A stretch of 64,000 bases of DNA from contig WTGP01000026.1 in NCBI GenBank assembly GCA_011523505.1, positions 1 to 64,000 on the forward strand, given 5' to 3'. Below, piece after piece: positions 28,581 to 37,119 of the stretch. The position numbers were made by a program, and so were the translations under genes. The DNA comes from Gammaproteobacteria bacterium (lineage in GTDB: Bacteria > Pseudomonadota > Gammaproteobacteria > Steroidobacterales > Foliamicaceae). The notes beneath the pieces are model-generated. The model did no database searches and was not told the DNA's origin. It saw only the letters and a program-made list of their open reading frames with translations. How positions within the stretch are numbered: the first letter of the stretch is position 1; the number at the start of each line of letters is the position of its first letter.

Positions 28581-28653
28581 GCAGCTCCGGTTGGGTGCGG
28601 GGCGCGGCGGGTCGGTCCAGTGTCCATGTGGCGTTGCTCGTCCGGCGCCGCGG

Positions 28654-29559
28654 TCAGTTGCCGATCAGGCGCTTGACCGTCAGCATGAGCGTCCAGCTGC
28701 GCGTTCCGCTGAAGGTATTGGTGTTGGTCAGGTCGGGGTCCAGTTGGTGCATGGGGTGGTATTCGTAATCGCCTATGTCCTCGAAGTCGCCGGTGGCCGA
28801 CCAGGTCAGTTTCAGGCCCACGCGCACCTTGCCTCCCGGGTTGTAGTCGGCCCCGGCGTGCAGGCGCCAGACCATGACCGTGTCGTTGAGATCGTTGTTC
28901 TGGGCGCTGTTGTAGAACGAAAGCGGCGGGTCGTACGTTTCGCCGCCGGCCGAGGTGTCCTGGTAATCGCTGGCGTAAAACACGTCGGCGAACTCCACCG
29001 ACGCCAGGCCCAGCCCCACTCCCGCGTACGGTGTGATCGCGCCCCATGCGCCGGGGAAGTCGTAATACGCATCCAGCGAAACGGAACGCACGCTCAGGTG
29101 GTCGATCATGGCGCGTCCGTTGGCCTCGACCGTGCCGCCGGGCCGCGGCCGGATGGCGGCCCCGTCGTAGTAGGTGATGTCCCTGAACATCTGGTTGGTG
29201 TCGTTCCTCTGTTGTGCAAGCGCCAGCTCCAGGCGGGTCCGGCCGAAAAAGCGTCCGGCGGACAGCTCGAAAGCGGCGCCGTCGTCCAGGCCGACGTCGT
29301 AGTGCCAGCGGTATCCGGGAGCCAGGGGAACGGGGTCCTGATCGAAGCAGGCGGCGTCGGGATAACAGAAGCTCTCCCGGTTCCAGCCCTCCTGATCCAG
29401 GGTGGAGCCCCGGTTGGCTCCGAGGCCGGCCCCGATGTACCAGCCGGCGTCCGCGCCGTCCCGGGCAGAGTCCTGCGCTGCCGCCGGGCAGGCAAGCGCG
29501 ACCAGCGCCGCGACACCCGCGACCGGAGCCAGGAAAAACCTGCAACGCCCTGAAATCAC
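28654..29559 (-). CDS. Outer-membrane beta-barrel protein
   Basis: A 301-residue protein with a signal peptide (LAPVAGVAALVALACPAAAQ), then GWYIGAGLGANRGS and alternating hydrophobic strands such as ITPYAGVGLGLASVEF and KVRVGLKLTWSATG, ending SWTLMLTVKRLIGN. This is the pattern of an OmpW/OmpA-like or opacity-type barrel. Two cysteines in ESFCYPDAACFDQD could form a loop disulphide. It is a single gene, 73 bases from the permease start and 68 from the smpB start side. Function unknown; surface porin or receptor are both possible. Confidence 0.8.
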   Translation of the reverse strand: MISGRCRFFLAPVAGVAALVALACPAAAQDSARDGADAGWYIGAGLGANRGSTLDQEGWNRESFCYPDAACFDQDPVPLAPGYRWHYDVGLDDGAAFELSAGRFFGRTRLELALAQQRNDTNQMFRDITYYDGAAIRPRPGGTVEANGRAMIDHLSVRSVSLDAYYDFPGAWGAITPYAGVGLGLASVEFADVFYASDYQDTSAGGETYDPPLSFYNSAQNNDLNDTVMVWRLHAGADYNPGGKVRVGLKLTWSATGDFEDIGDYEYHPMHQLDPDLTNTNTFSGTRSWTLMLTVKRLIGN

Positions 29560-29627
29560 TTCTCCAACCCCCGCCGGAACCCGACCGCGAAGTATGCTAT
29601 CAAACTTGCGTGCCGCGCATGCCCGGC

Positions 29628-30107
29628 TCAGGACCGGCCCTGGGCCTTGTGCCGCGCAAGGCGCTGTTTCTCCCGCTGCCAGTCGCGTTCCTGGTCCAGC
29701 CGGCGTTTGTCGTACTGCTTGCGCCCCCTGCCCAGGCCGATGCGCAGCTTTACCTTCGATCCGCTCCAGTACAAGGCCAGCGGTATCAGGGTGAGCCCGC
29801 GCTGCTGGACCTTTCCGGCCAGCCGGTCGATCTGGTTGCGGTGCAGGAGCAGCTTGCGGCTGCGGTCGGGCACCGGGGGCGGGTGGGCGCTGGCGTTCGG
29901 CAGCGGCGCGAAGTTGGCGCCGGTCAGCCAGGCTTCGCGATCGCGGATGGCAACAAAGGCCTCCGCGAGGCTGGCGCGGTTGGCGCGCAGGGCCTTGACC
30001 TCCCAGCCGAGCAGCGCGAGTCCGGCATCGAGTTCCTCGAGGATCTCGAAGTTACGGTATGCGCGGCGATTTGCCGCGATTCGTCCCGGTTGTGGTTTGC
30101 GCGCCAT
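29628..30107 (-). CDS. smpB: SsrA-binding protein SmpB
   Basis: A 159-residue protein that binds tmRNA and delivers it to stalled ribosomes for trans-translation. Family motifs are ANRRAYRNFEILEELDAGL, LLGWEVKALRANRASL, RKLLLHRNQIDRLAGKVQQ, LTLIPLALYWSGSKVKLRIG and the basic tail GRGRKQYDKRRLDQERDWQR. Length and order are normal. It diverges from ratA, as in many Gammaproteobacteria. I saw no tmRNA gene nearby. Confidence 0.97.
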   Translation of the reverse strand: MARKPQPGRIAANRRAYRNFEILEELDAGLALLGWEVKALRANRASLAEAFVAIRDREAWLTGANFAPLPNASAHPPPVPDRSRKLLLHRNQIDRLAGKVQQRGLTLIPLALYWSGSKVKLRIGLGRGRKQYDKRRLDQERDWQREKQRLARHKAQGRS

Positions 30108-30214
30108 GTCTTCGGATTCGGTGTCGCAAGGCGCAACGGGCGCCCCGGCCAGGACACGAGTGCCGTGTCAGGTTCATATTGTCGCATCAGCGCGCAGGCG
30201 GCATCATAAAACGA

Positions 30215-30652
30215 ATGCGTGAAATCTCGAGAGAGGCCCTGACGCCGGGTTCGCCCGAGACTGTTTTCGATCTCGTGGCCGCGGTGGAGGACTACCCGCG
30301 TTTTCTTCGTGGCTGCGCCGGCGCCGAGATTCATCGTCAGGACGAGGACGAGGCGCTGGCCAGCCTGGACCTCAAAGGCGGTGTGTTCAAGCAGCGACTG
30401 ACCACACTGAACCGGATGGAACGGCCCCGCCGGCTGGTCATGAACCTGAGCGAGGGGCCTTTTCGTCATCTGCGCGGGGAGTGGCGATTCGAACCGGCCG
30501 GCTCGGGCTGCAGGGTTTCGCTGCGCATCGAGTTCGAGTTCTCCAGCAGGGCCCAGGACTTGTTGCTGCGGCCGAGCTTTGAGGCCTTGTGCGACCGTCT
30601 GGTCCAGGACTTTCTCAGACGGGCGAGGGAGATCGCCTCCCGTCATGGCTGA
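30215..30652 (+). CDS. ratA: RatA/Coq10-family START-domain protein
   Basis: A 145-residue polyketide-cyclase/START-like protein beginning MREISREALTPGSPETVFD, with VAAVEDYPRFLRGCAGAEI, the FRHLRGEWRFEP strand and a C-terminal helix ending FLRRAREIA. In E. coli RatA was described as a ribosome-association toxin, while the family is homologous to the ubiquinone-binding protein Coq10; which role applies here is open. The ATG at 30215 is preferred because the conserved domain starts immediately. It overlaps rnfH by 8 bases and diverges from smpB, the classic arrangement. Confidence 0.93.
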   Translation: MREISREALTPGSPETVFDLVAAVEDYPRFLRGCAGAEIHRQDEDEALASLDLKGGVFKQRLTTLNRMERPRRLVMNLSEGPFRHLRGEWRFEPAGSGCRVSLRIEFEFSSRAQDLLLRPSFEALCDRLVQDFLRRAREIASRHG

Positions 30653-30935
30653 CGAAATCGCCATTGAAGTGAGTTATGCACTGCCGGGAGCGCAGCGTGT
30701 CCTGTCGCTGTGCGTGCCAGCCGGCTCGACGGCGCGGCGCGCGGTCCTGCTGTCCTGCATCGACGCGCTTTTCCCGGAGATCGACGCTGCGAACTGTCCG
30801 CTCGGCGTGTTCGGCACCGCGGTGGCCGACGAACACCGGCTGGAGGACGGCGACCGGCTGGAGATCTACCGGCCGCTGGAAAACGATCCGATGGAGGCGC
30901 GGCGCCTGGGTGCTAGCCGGCGGGCAGGGGCGTGA
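30645..30935 (+). CDS. rnfH: RnfH (RatB) family protein
   Basis: A 96-residue ubiquitin-like-fold protein starting MADEIAIEVSYALPGAQRVL and containing CPLGVFGTAVADEHRLEDGD and RLEIYRPLENDPMEARR, which identify the RnfH/UPF0125 family. Its biochemical role is not established. The start overlaps ratA. The 3' end overlaps the convergent bamE gene tail-to-tail by 23 bases, so the final residues of both share the same DNA. Confidence 0.92.
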   Translation: MADEIAIEVSYALPGAQRVLSLCVPAGSTARRAVLLSCIDALFPEIDAANCPLGVFGTAVADEHRLEDGDRLEIYRPLENDPMEARRLGASRRAGA

Positions 30936-31233
30936 TTTCTATCGAGCTTACGCCTTCGTCCGAGAATTCGATCATGACGATGCGGCGCTCGCCTTCGAGG
31001 GTTCCGGGCGTAAACACGTAGTCCCAGCGATCGGCGTGAAACGGGTCGCGCACCGTCGGGGTGCCCAGCAGATAGGCGACCTGCTCGCGGGTCATCCCCA
31101 TCTCCACCTTGTCGATATCGCCGGGATCGGTGATCCATCCCTGGTAGACGTTGACCTTGTAGACGCAGCCCGCCAGCAGCGCGCCGGCTGCGGCGATCAG
31201 GGCCAGGCGGCGCAAGTGACTGCAAGGCTTCAT
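30913..31233 (-). CDS. bamE: Outer membrane assembly lipoprotein BamE (SmpA/OmlA)
   Basis: A 106-residue lipoprotein with signal peptide and lipobox LLAGC, then VNVYQGWITDPGDIDKVEMG, MTREQVAYLLGTPTVRDPF and RWDYVFTPGTLEGERR, all diagnostic of BamE. It is part of the BAM complex that inserts outer-membrane barrels such as the receptors and porin encoded in this window. It overlaps rnfH at the 3' end and lies 27 bases beyond the fur stop on the same strand. Confidence 0.96.
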   Translation of the reverse strand: MKPCSHLRRLALIAAAGALLAGCVYKVNVYQGWITDPGDIDKVEMGMTREQVAYLLGTPTVRDPFHADRWDYVFTPGTLEGERRIVMIEFSDEGVSSIEITPLPAG

Positions 31234-31260
31234 TGCGGAGGCGGAGTATAGCCGTTCGGG

Positions 31261-31674
31261 TCAGCGCCGTTTGCGGACGTACAGGACCAGGCTGTGGTCG
31301 ATCAGTTCGTATCCCGCCGAGCGGACGACTTCTTCCTGCAGGCGCTCGATGTCCTCGTTCACGAATTCCATGACCTCGCCGGTGTCGACGCAGATCATGT
31401 GGTCGTGGTGATCGCCCGAGTCCAGCTCGAACACGGAATGCCCGCTTTCGAAGTTGTGCCGCGTAACCAGGCCCGCCTGTTCGAACTGCGTCAACACCCG
31501 GTAGATCGTCGCAAGTGGTATTTCGTTGTCGTCCGCCGCCAGCCTGAGATGGATGTCGTCGGCGCTCATGTGCCGCTCGCTGCTTTGCGCCAGCACGCGA
31601 AAGATGCTGAGCCTGGGCTGGGTGACCTTCAGGCCCACTGCCTGCAGGTTCTTGCGCGGCACGCTCCTCGTCAC
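31261..31674 (-). CDS. fur: Ferric uptake regulator Fur
   Basis: A 137-residue Fur repressor. The DNA-binding helix region reads LKVTQPRLSIFRVL and LATIYRVLTQFEQAGLVTRH, followed by the metal segment HHDHMICVDTGEVMEF. The single Cys in CVDTGEV (rather than CxxC) is the Pseudomonas-type form, so it is not a defect. I take the GTG at 31674, which overlaps the recN stop as GTGA; the frame stays open upstream but that sequence is recN in another frame. It probably controls iron genes, possibly including the TonB-dependent receptors here, although I did not find a convincing Fur box before them. Confidence 0.95.
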   Translation of the reverse strand: MTRSVPRKNLQAVGLKVTQPRLSIFRVLAQSSERHMSADDIHLRLAADDNEIPLATIYRVLTQFEQAGLVTRHNFESGHSVFELDSGDHHDHMICVDTGEVMEFVNEDIERLQEEVVRSAGYELIDHSLVLYVRKRR

Positions 31675-33374
31675 TTGCCCGCCGCTCCCGCATGAGAACC
31701 GCCGCCCGGCGCCTGCCGGACGCGCCCGCGCGCCAGCATCTCCTCGGCGTGGGCCAGGGTCCGGGGCGTGATCTCCACACCCCCAAGCATACGCGCAACT
31801 TCCCGTATCCGTTCGCTTTCGGCCAGTTGCGCGGACACCGTTCGCGTGCCGCCGTCGCGCACGATCTTGCTCACCCGGATCTGCCGGCCGGCCTGGCTGG
31901 CGACCTGCGGGAGATGGGTCACGCAAAGCACCTGTCCGCGCTCGCCGAGTTCCGCCAGACCGGCGCCAACCACTTCGGCTACCCGGCCGCCGATTCCGGA
32001 GTCGACTTCATCGAAAACCATGGTCGGCGGCTGTCGTGCGCCCACTGCCGCCAACTGGATGGCGAGTCCGATCCGGGCCAGTTCGCCGCCCGAGGCGCAG
32101 CGCGCCAGCGGACGCGCGGCCTGGCCGGGATTGAGCGCCACCAGGAATTCCACCCGGTCGCGGCCCCGGCGTCCTGCAGCGTCGGTCTCGCCGAAGCGAA
32201 CGGAAAGCGATCCGCCTTCCATCGCCAGGCCCTGCATGCGATCGGATACCGCGCGGGCAAACTCCGTTGCCGCCCGCCGGCGGGCTTCGGACAGGGCGGC
32301 GGCGCCGTCCTCCGTTGTACGCCGCAATGCGTCGCGGCGCCCGAGCGCCCGCGATAGCTGTTCGTCCAGCGATTCCAGGCTTTCTTTCTCTGCTTTCAGT
32401 TCCACGGCCAGCCCGGGCAGTTCCTCCTGGCTGCTGCCGTGCTTGCGGGCTACGGCCAGGAGCGCCTGCCGCCGCTGCTGGACCTCGTCAAGATTGCCGT
32501 CCTCTTCTTCCAGGTCCATGCCGACATGCTGAATTGAGGCCACTGCCTCGTCGACCAGAACTTCCGATTCGCCGATCAGGCGGGCCGCCTCCCTGAGGCC
32601 CGGCTCGAATTCGCCGGCGCTCTCGAGCGCCTGGCGGGCGGAAGCCAGCGCGCCGCCGGCGGAGTGCTCGCTTTCACGCAGCGCATCGAGGGCGCTGCCT
32701 GCCGTTTCGAGCAGGCGCGCCCGGTTGGCCAGGCGCAGGCGAATGCGGTCCAGTTGTTCCAGTTCGCCCGCCCGGGGCTTCAGGGCCTCGAGCTCGCCGA
32801 TCCAGCTGTTCAGCAGGTCCTGGCGCGCCGCGCGCTCGCCGGCGCGCTGCTTCAGGGAGTCGCATTCACGTTCCGCTTCGCGCAGTTCCTCGTAGCGCGC
32901 CGAGAAGTCTTCCACGGATTTCGACAGCCCACCGAACTCGTCGAGGATGCGCAGTTGCGCGCCGGTATGAAGCAAGGCCTGGTGCGCCTTCTGCCCGGAG
33001 ATGTCCACGATGCAGGCGCCCAGCTCGCGCAGGCGGCGGGCGGGAACCGGTACGCCGTTCAGCGAGCCGCGCGAGCGCCCGTCGGCGCGGATGACCCGCC
33101 GCATGATGCACTCGTCGGCCAGGTCGTAATCGCCGGCCCATTCAGGCAGAGGCGTTGACTCGGGGACCTCGAAACAGGCGGTAACGTCCGCCTGCGTCTC
33201 GCCGGTACGCACCTGGTTCGAGTCCGCTCGCTCGCCGGTGGCCAGCGACAGCGCCTCCACCAGGATGGACTTTCCCGCGCCGGTCTCCCCGGTCAGCGCG
33301 GTGAATCCCGGCTCAATGTCCAGTTCGGCGGAATCGACCACAGCCAGGTTACGGATGGCCAGGTGGGTCAGCAC
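31671..33374 (-). CDS. recN: DNA repair protein RecN
   Basis: A 567-residue SMC-like ATPase. It has N-terminal MLTHLAIRNLAVVDSAELDI with Walker A GETGAGKS, a central coiled-coil region of about 300 residues, the signature CASGGELARIGLAIQL and Walker B PTMVFDEVDSGIGG, then CVTHLPQVA. RecN acts in double-strand-break repair and is usually part of the SOS response. It begins 4 bases after the nadK stop and overlaps fur, so nadK-recN-fur is one transcription unit. I found no clear LexA box in the short nadK-recN gap. Confidence 0.97.
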   Translation of the reverse strand: MLTHLAIRNLAVVDSAELDIEPGFTALTGETGAGKSILVEALSLATGERADSNQVRTGETQADVTACFEVPESTPLPEWAGDYDLADECIMRRVIRADGRSRGSLNGVPVPARRLRELGACIVDISGQKAHQALLHTGAQLRILDEFGGLSKSVEDFSARYEELREAERECDSLKQRAGERAARQDLLNSWIGELEALKPRAGELEQLDRIRLRLANRARLLETAGSALDALRESEHSAGGALASARQALESAGEFEPGLREAARLIGESEVLVDEAVASIQHVGMDLEEEDGNLDEVQQRRQALLAVARKHGSSQEELPGLAVELKAEKESLESLDEQLSRALGRRDALRRTTEDGAAALSEARRRAATEFARAVSDRMQGLAMEGGSLSVRFGETDAAGRRGRDRVEFLVALNPGQAARPLARCASGGELARIGLAIQLAAVGARQPPTMVFDEVDSGIGGRVAEVVGAGLAELGERGQVLCVTHLPQVASQAGRQIRVSKIVRDGGTRTVSAQLAESERIREVARMLGGVEITPRTLAHAEEMLARGRVRQAPGGGSHAGAAGK

Positions 33375-33378
33375 GGAT

Positions 33379-34239
33379 CTAGCCGCCTTGTGTTGCCGGC
33401 CCCTTGGCCCAGTTGAGCTTCTCGCGAAGCACCGAGAAATAGTTGTAATCGGACGGATGGATCAGCTTGAGCCGGCGCGAGGAACGGGAAACATGCAGCG
33501 TATGGCCGTATTCCAGGACGCCCAGATCGATTCCGTCGCAACTCACGGCCGCGCTGATCCCGGTGTCCGCCGGTATCGCCAGCGCGAGCTTCGCGGCGCC
33601 CGGAATCACCAGCGGCCGGTCGTCCAGTTTGTGCGGACAGATCGGCACCAGGACCGTGGCGTCGAGGCGTGGGTCCACGATGGGCCCCCCGCAACTCATC
33701 GCGTAGGCGGTGGAGCCGGTGGGCGTGGCGGCGATGAACCCGTCGCCGCGGTGCGTGGCGATATGCCGCCCGTCCACCGTGGTCGAAAGCTCCAGGATGC
33801 GCGCGCCGCCGCTGCGATGCGCCACCACGTCGTTGACCGCCGTGGCGCGCAGGGCCTTGCCCTTCCTGCGGGTCAGCCGGGCGCTCAGCAGCATGCGGCG
33901 TTCAGAAAAATACTGGCCGGCCAGCAGCGCCGAAAGTTCCGATTCGAATCGTTCCTGGCCCAGGTCGGCCAGGAACCCGAGCCGGCCCAGGTTGACGCCC
34001 AGCAGGGGAGTGTTCCGCTGCACGGCGACCTGGGCCGCGCGCAGCATGGCGCCGTCCCCTCCCATCGCGATGATCAACTGGGCTTCGCGCGCCGCCGCCG
34101 GGTTCTCCTGCCCGTGCGAGAGCGTTGCCGAGCATCCGAGTTCGGTCAGATGGGCCGCCAGTTCGCCGGCCGCCCGCGCGATCGCGCCGTGCCCGTCGCG
34201 GGCAAGAATCGCCACCCTTTGGAACTGGATATTCGGCAT
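33379..34239 (-). CDS. nadK: NAD kinase
   Basis: A 286-residue enzyme making NADP from NAD and ATP. Motifs are IIAMGGDGAMLRAA, LGVNLGRLGFLADL, the NDVV equivalent of the usual NE motif (ATAVNDVVAHR), and GFIAATPTGSTAYAMSCGGP. The ATG at 34239 is preceded by AGAGG at a suitable distance; more upstream frame is open but has no family sequence. It is divergent from grpE and leads into recN. Confidence 0.96.
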   Translation of the reverse strand: MPNIQFQRVAILARDGHGAIARAAGELAAHLTELGCSATLSHGQENPAAAREAQLIIAMGGDGAMLRAAQVAVQRNTPLLGVNLGRLGFLADLGQERFESELSALLAGQYFSERRMLLSARLTRRKGKALRATAVNDVVAHRSGGARILELSTTVDGRHIATHRGDGFIAATPTGSTAYAMSCGGPIVDPRLDATVLVPICPHKLDDRPLVIPGAAKLALAIPADTGISAAVSCDGIDLGVLEYGHTLHVSRSSRRLKLIHPSDYNYFSVLREKLNWAKGPATQGG

Positions 34240-34282
34240 TTGCGGGACCTCTGTTCGGCGGCAGTCCAACAGGCTGTTGCGG

Positions 34283-34310
34283 CTTGAAAAAGAGGAATAA
34301 TGCACCATAG
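34283..34310 (+). promoter_or_regulatory. Candidate sigma-32 heat-shock promoter of grpE
   Basis: CTTGAAA at 34283-34289 and CACCATAG at 34303-34310, with a 13-base spacer, closely fit the consensus CTTGAAA-N11-14-CCCCATNT. The predicted transcript start lies about 60 bases before the grpE ATG. The location in the nadK-grpE divergent gap supports it. Confidence 0.6.
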
Positions 34311-34375
34311 TACTCCCGCATGGAATACATGGGAGCAGGCCCGTCCCGCTCCCGGCAGCAAAGGGGAAACCGTTG

Positions 34376-34945
34376 ATGAGTGAGCGGAAGCAATCCGAAG
34401 AGCCGCAAGAGGCAGACGCGCCGGATGCGGCGGACAGTGCCGAATCCGCCGAACCGGAGGATCCTGCGAAGCAGATCGAGGGCCTGAAGGCCGCGCTCAA
34501 CGAACAGCATGAGGCGCATTTGCGGGCGGTGGCCGAGGCCGAGAATGTTCGCAGGCGCGCGCAAAGGGAAATCAGCAATGCATACGGGCGCGGACAGCGG
34601 CAGATCGCGCGCGAACTCCTGGCGTCCATCGACAGCCTGGAACTGGGCCTGAGCTCCGCCGACGGCGCCACCGCCGACACTCTCCTGGAAGGTCAGCAGG
34701 CCACGCTCCGCCAGCTCCTCAAGGCGCTGGAGCAGTTCGGCGTCGAGGCGGTGGACCCCGAGGGCGAGCCCTTCGACCCCGAACGCCACGAGGCGGTGAG
34801 CATGCAGCCGTCTGATTCGGTGGCTGCCGACAGCGTGATCGCCGTCATGCAGAAGGGCTATCTCATGCAGGGGCGGCTGCTGCGCGCGGCACGCGTCGTG
34901 GTTTGCTCCGGACCTCCCGCGGCGCAGGACCCTGAGGACGGCTGA
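34376..34945 (+). CDS. grpE: Nucleotide exchange factor GrpE
   Basis: A 189-residue DnaK co-chaperone. It has an acidic N-terminus, a long helix (EGLKAALNEQHEAHLRAVAE followed by ENVRRRAQREI), and the beta-domain with FDPERHEAVSMQPS, VMQKGYLMQGRLLRAARVVV. The ATG at 34376 follows an AAGGGGAAA ribosome site; a TTG one codon earlier is possible. It precedes dnaK by 87 bases in the usual order. Confidence 0.96.
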   Translation: MSERKQSEEPQEADAPDAADSAESAEPEDPAKQIEGLKAALNEQHEAHLRAVAEAENVRRRAQREISNAYGRGQRQIARELLASIDSLELGLSSADGATADTLLEGQQATLRQLLKALEQFGVEAVDPEGEPFDPERHEAVSMQPSDSVAADSVIAVMQKGYLMQGRLLRAARVVVCSGPPAAQDPEDG

Positions 34946-34959
34946 AGCGCGGCGGAGCC

Positions 34960-34988
34960 GTTGAATTGCGGGGTGTGAATCCTCATAT
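34960..34988 (+). promoter_or_regulatory. Candidate sigma-32 promoter directly upstream of dnaK
   Basis: GTTGAAT (34960-34966) and CCTCATAT (34981-34988) are separated by 14 bases and resemble the heat-shock consensus with one or two mismatches per element. The spot is 45 bases before the dnaK ATG, in the grpE-dnaK gap, and would allow dnaK-dnaJ to be induced independently of grpE. Confidence 0.45.
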
Positions 34989-35032
34989 CGGGTAGAGGTA
35001 ACAAATATGTTGAAGTTCATGGAGAAACACGC

Positions 35033-36973
35033 ATGAGCAAAATAATCGGAATCGATCTGGGGACCACCAATTCCTGCGTGGCCGTCATGGACGGCAAGCA
35101 GGGCAGGGTCATCGAGAATTCCGAAGGCGACCGCACCACGCCTTCCATCGTCGCTTTCGCCAAGGACGACCAGGTCCTGGTGGGCCAGTCCGCCAAGCGC
35201 CAGGCCATTACCAATCCCACCAACACGCTCTACGCGATCAAGCGTCTGATCGGGCGCAGGTTCAAGGACAGCGTCGTGCAGCGCGATGCCGAGATGGTGC
35301 CGTACAAGCTGGTGGAATCGGACAACGGCGACGCCTGGGTGGAGGTCAAGGGGCGCAAGATCGCCCCGCCCGAGATTTCCGCGCGCGTGCTGCAGAAGAT
35401 GAAGAAGACCGCCGAGGATTTCCTGGGCGAGGACGTGACTGAAGCCGTGATTACGGTTCCGGCCTATTTCAACGACTCCCAGCGCCAGGCCACCAAGGAC
35501 GCCGGCAGGATCGCCGGGCTCGAGGTCAAGCGCATCATCAACGAGCCCACCGCGGCCGCGCTGGCCTACGGCATGGGCCAGCAGCGCGGCGACCGCAAGA
35601 TCGCCGTCTACGACCTGGGCGGCGGCACCTTCGATATTTCGATCATCGAGATTGCCGAGATCGACGGCGAGACGCAGTTCGAAGTGCTGGCCACCAACGG
35701 CGACACCTTCCTGGGCGGAGAGGACTTCGACAACCGGCTGATCGACTACCTCGCCGGCGAGTTCGAGAAGGAGCAGGGCGTGGACATCCGCAAGGACCCG
35801 CTGGCCATGCAACGCCTGAAGGAGGCTGCGGAGAAGGCCAAGATCGAACTGTCCACGCAGCAGCAGACGGAAATCAACCTGCCGTTCATCACCGCCGACG
35901 CGGACGGTCCCAAGCACATGAACATCCGGGTCACCCGCGCCAAGCTCGAGGCCCTGGTGGAGGACCTCATCAACCGCACGATCGGGCCCTGCCGCACGGC
36001 GCTTTCCGACGCCGGTCTGTCGGTGGGCGATATCAACGACGTGATACTTGTGGGCGGCCAGATCCGCATGCCCAAGGTCCAGGAAGCCGTGCGCGACTTC
36101 TTCGGCCGCGATCCGCGCAAGGACGTGAATCCCGACGAGGCCGTGGCGCTGGGCGCCGCCATCCAGGCCGGCGTCCTTTCCGGGAGCGTCAAGGACGTAT
36201 TGCTGCTCGACGTGACCCCGCTGTCCCTGGGTATCGAGACGCTGGGGCAGGTCATGACCCGGCTGATCGACAAGAATACGACGATTCCGACCCGCGCCAA
36301 CCAGGTGTTTTCCACCGCCGAGGACGGACAGTCCGCGGTGACGATCCACGTGCTGCAGGGCGAACGGCAGCGGGCCGCGGACAACAAGTCGCTGGGGCGC
36401 TTCGACCTGACCGACATTCCGCCGGCGCCGCGCGGCGTGCCGCAGATCGAGGTGACCTTCGATATCGACGCCAACGGCATCCTGAACGTGTCGGCCAAGG
36501 ACAAGGCCACCGGACGCGAGCAGAAGATCGTGATCAAGGCTTCCAGCGGGCTGTCCGACAAGGAGATCGACCAGATGGTCCAGGAAGCCGAGATGCATGC
36601 CGAGGAGGACCGCAAGTTCCGCGAGCTGGTGGACGTGCGCAACCAGGCCGACGGGCTGGTGCACTCCAGCGAGAAGGCGCTGTCCGACCTGGGCGAAAAG
36701 GTGCAGCCGGACGAGCGGGCCGCCATCGAGTCGGCGATCGCCGACCTGAAGACGGCGCTTCAGGGCGACGACAAGTCGGTGATCGAAGCCAAGAGCCGTG
36801 CGCTGTCCGAGGCGGCCGCCGGCCTTGCCCAGCGCGTCTACCAGGAGCAGGCGCAGGCCGAGCAGGGCGCCGCAGGCGCGGAACCGGAAATGGACTCCGG
36901 CGGCGATGACGCCGACGTCACCGACGCCGAGTTCGAGGACGTCACGCCCGACGACCAGAAGAAGTCCGCCTGA
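35033..36973 (+). CDS. dnaK: Chaperone DnaK (Hsp70)
   Basis: A 646-residue Hsp70 of normal length. The ATPase domain shows [63 protein letters not shown] and [12 protein letters not shown]. The substrate domain begins [13 protein letters not shown] and has the [19 protein letters not shown] strand, with an acidic C-terminal tail. One small departure is VGGQIRMP, where VGGQTRMP is common. It is followed by a long inverted repeat and then dnaJ. Confidence 0.98.
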   Translation: MSKIIGIDLGTTNSCVAVMDGKQGRVIENSEGDRTTPSIVAFAKDDQVLVGQSAKRQAITNPTNTLYAIKRLIGRRFKDSVVQRDAEMVPYKLVESDNGDAWVEVKGRKIAPPEISARVLQKMKKTAEDFLGEDVTEAVITVPAYFNDSQRQATKDAGRIAGLEVKRIINEPTAAALAYGMGQQRGDRKIAVYDLGGGTFDISIIEIAEIDGETQFEVLATNGDTFLGGEDFDNRLIDYLAGEFEKEQGVDIRKDPLAMQRLKEAAEKAKIELSTQQQTEINLPFITADADGPKHMNIRVTRAKLEALVEDLINRTIGPCRTALSDAGLSVGDINDVILVGGQIRMPKVQEAVRDFFGRDPRKDVNPDEAVALGAAIQAGVLSGSVKDVLLLDVTPLSLGIETLGQVMTRLIDKNTTIPTRANQVFSTAEDGQSAVTIHVLQGERQRAADNKSLGRFDLTDIPPAPRGVPQIEVTFDIDANGILNVSAKDKATGREQKIVIKASSGLSDKEIDQMVQEAEMHAEEDRKFRELVDVRNQADGLVHSSEKALSDLGEKVQPDERAAIESAIADLKTALQGDDKSVIEAKSRALSEAAAGLAQRVYQEQAQAEQGAAGAEPEMDSGGDDADVTDAEFEDVTPDDQKKSA

Positions 36974-36990
36974 TTGCTACGCACACCGTA

Positions 36991-37097
36991 GCCGTCTCTT
37001 TGCCTCCTCCGTCCGGGAGTATTGGAGGCAGGGATGCCGGAGCAAGCTACAGGGATGTATTCATGCGTCTCCCGGACGGAGGAGGCAAAGAGACGGC
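36991..37097. repeat. 29-bp perfect inverted repeat with 49-base loop between dnaK and dnaJ
   Basis: Arms at 36991-37019 and 37069-37097 are exact reverse complements (starting GCCGTCTCTTTGCCTCCTCC). The loop contains GCCGGAGCAAGCTACAGGG and GGATGTATTCATG, wording I associate with dispersed intergenic repeats of some Gammaproteobacteria. As RNA it would form a very stable hairpin in the dnaK-dnaJ transcript; there is no U-run, so it is not a standard terminator. Confidence 0.85.
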
Positions 37098-37119
37098 GGA
37101 CTCGAAGGGAGTAACCTGA

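Noticed and set aside
30913-30935. Tail-to-tail overlap of rnfH and bamE as an unusual arrangement
   Set aside because: Short convergent overlaps are common in compact genomes, and both proteins have normal C-termini.
31261-31674. Fur lacking the second Cys of the usual CxxC metal motif
   Set aside because: Pseudomonas-type Fur proteins also read CVNTGEV there, so this is a normal variant and not a defect.
33215-33225. GGTTCGAGTCC, resembling a tRNA T-loop
   Set aside because: It lies inside recN coding sequence and no acceptor or anticodon stems can be paired around it.
33902-36664. Very long open frame on the minus strand opposite dnaK, grpE and part of nadK
   Set aside because: It mirrors the codon bias of the GC-rich real genes and has no recognisable protein sequence; similar long mirrors lie opposite carB, ftsH and dnaE2.
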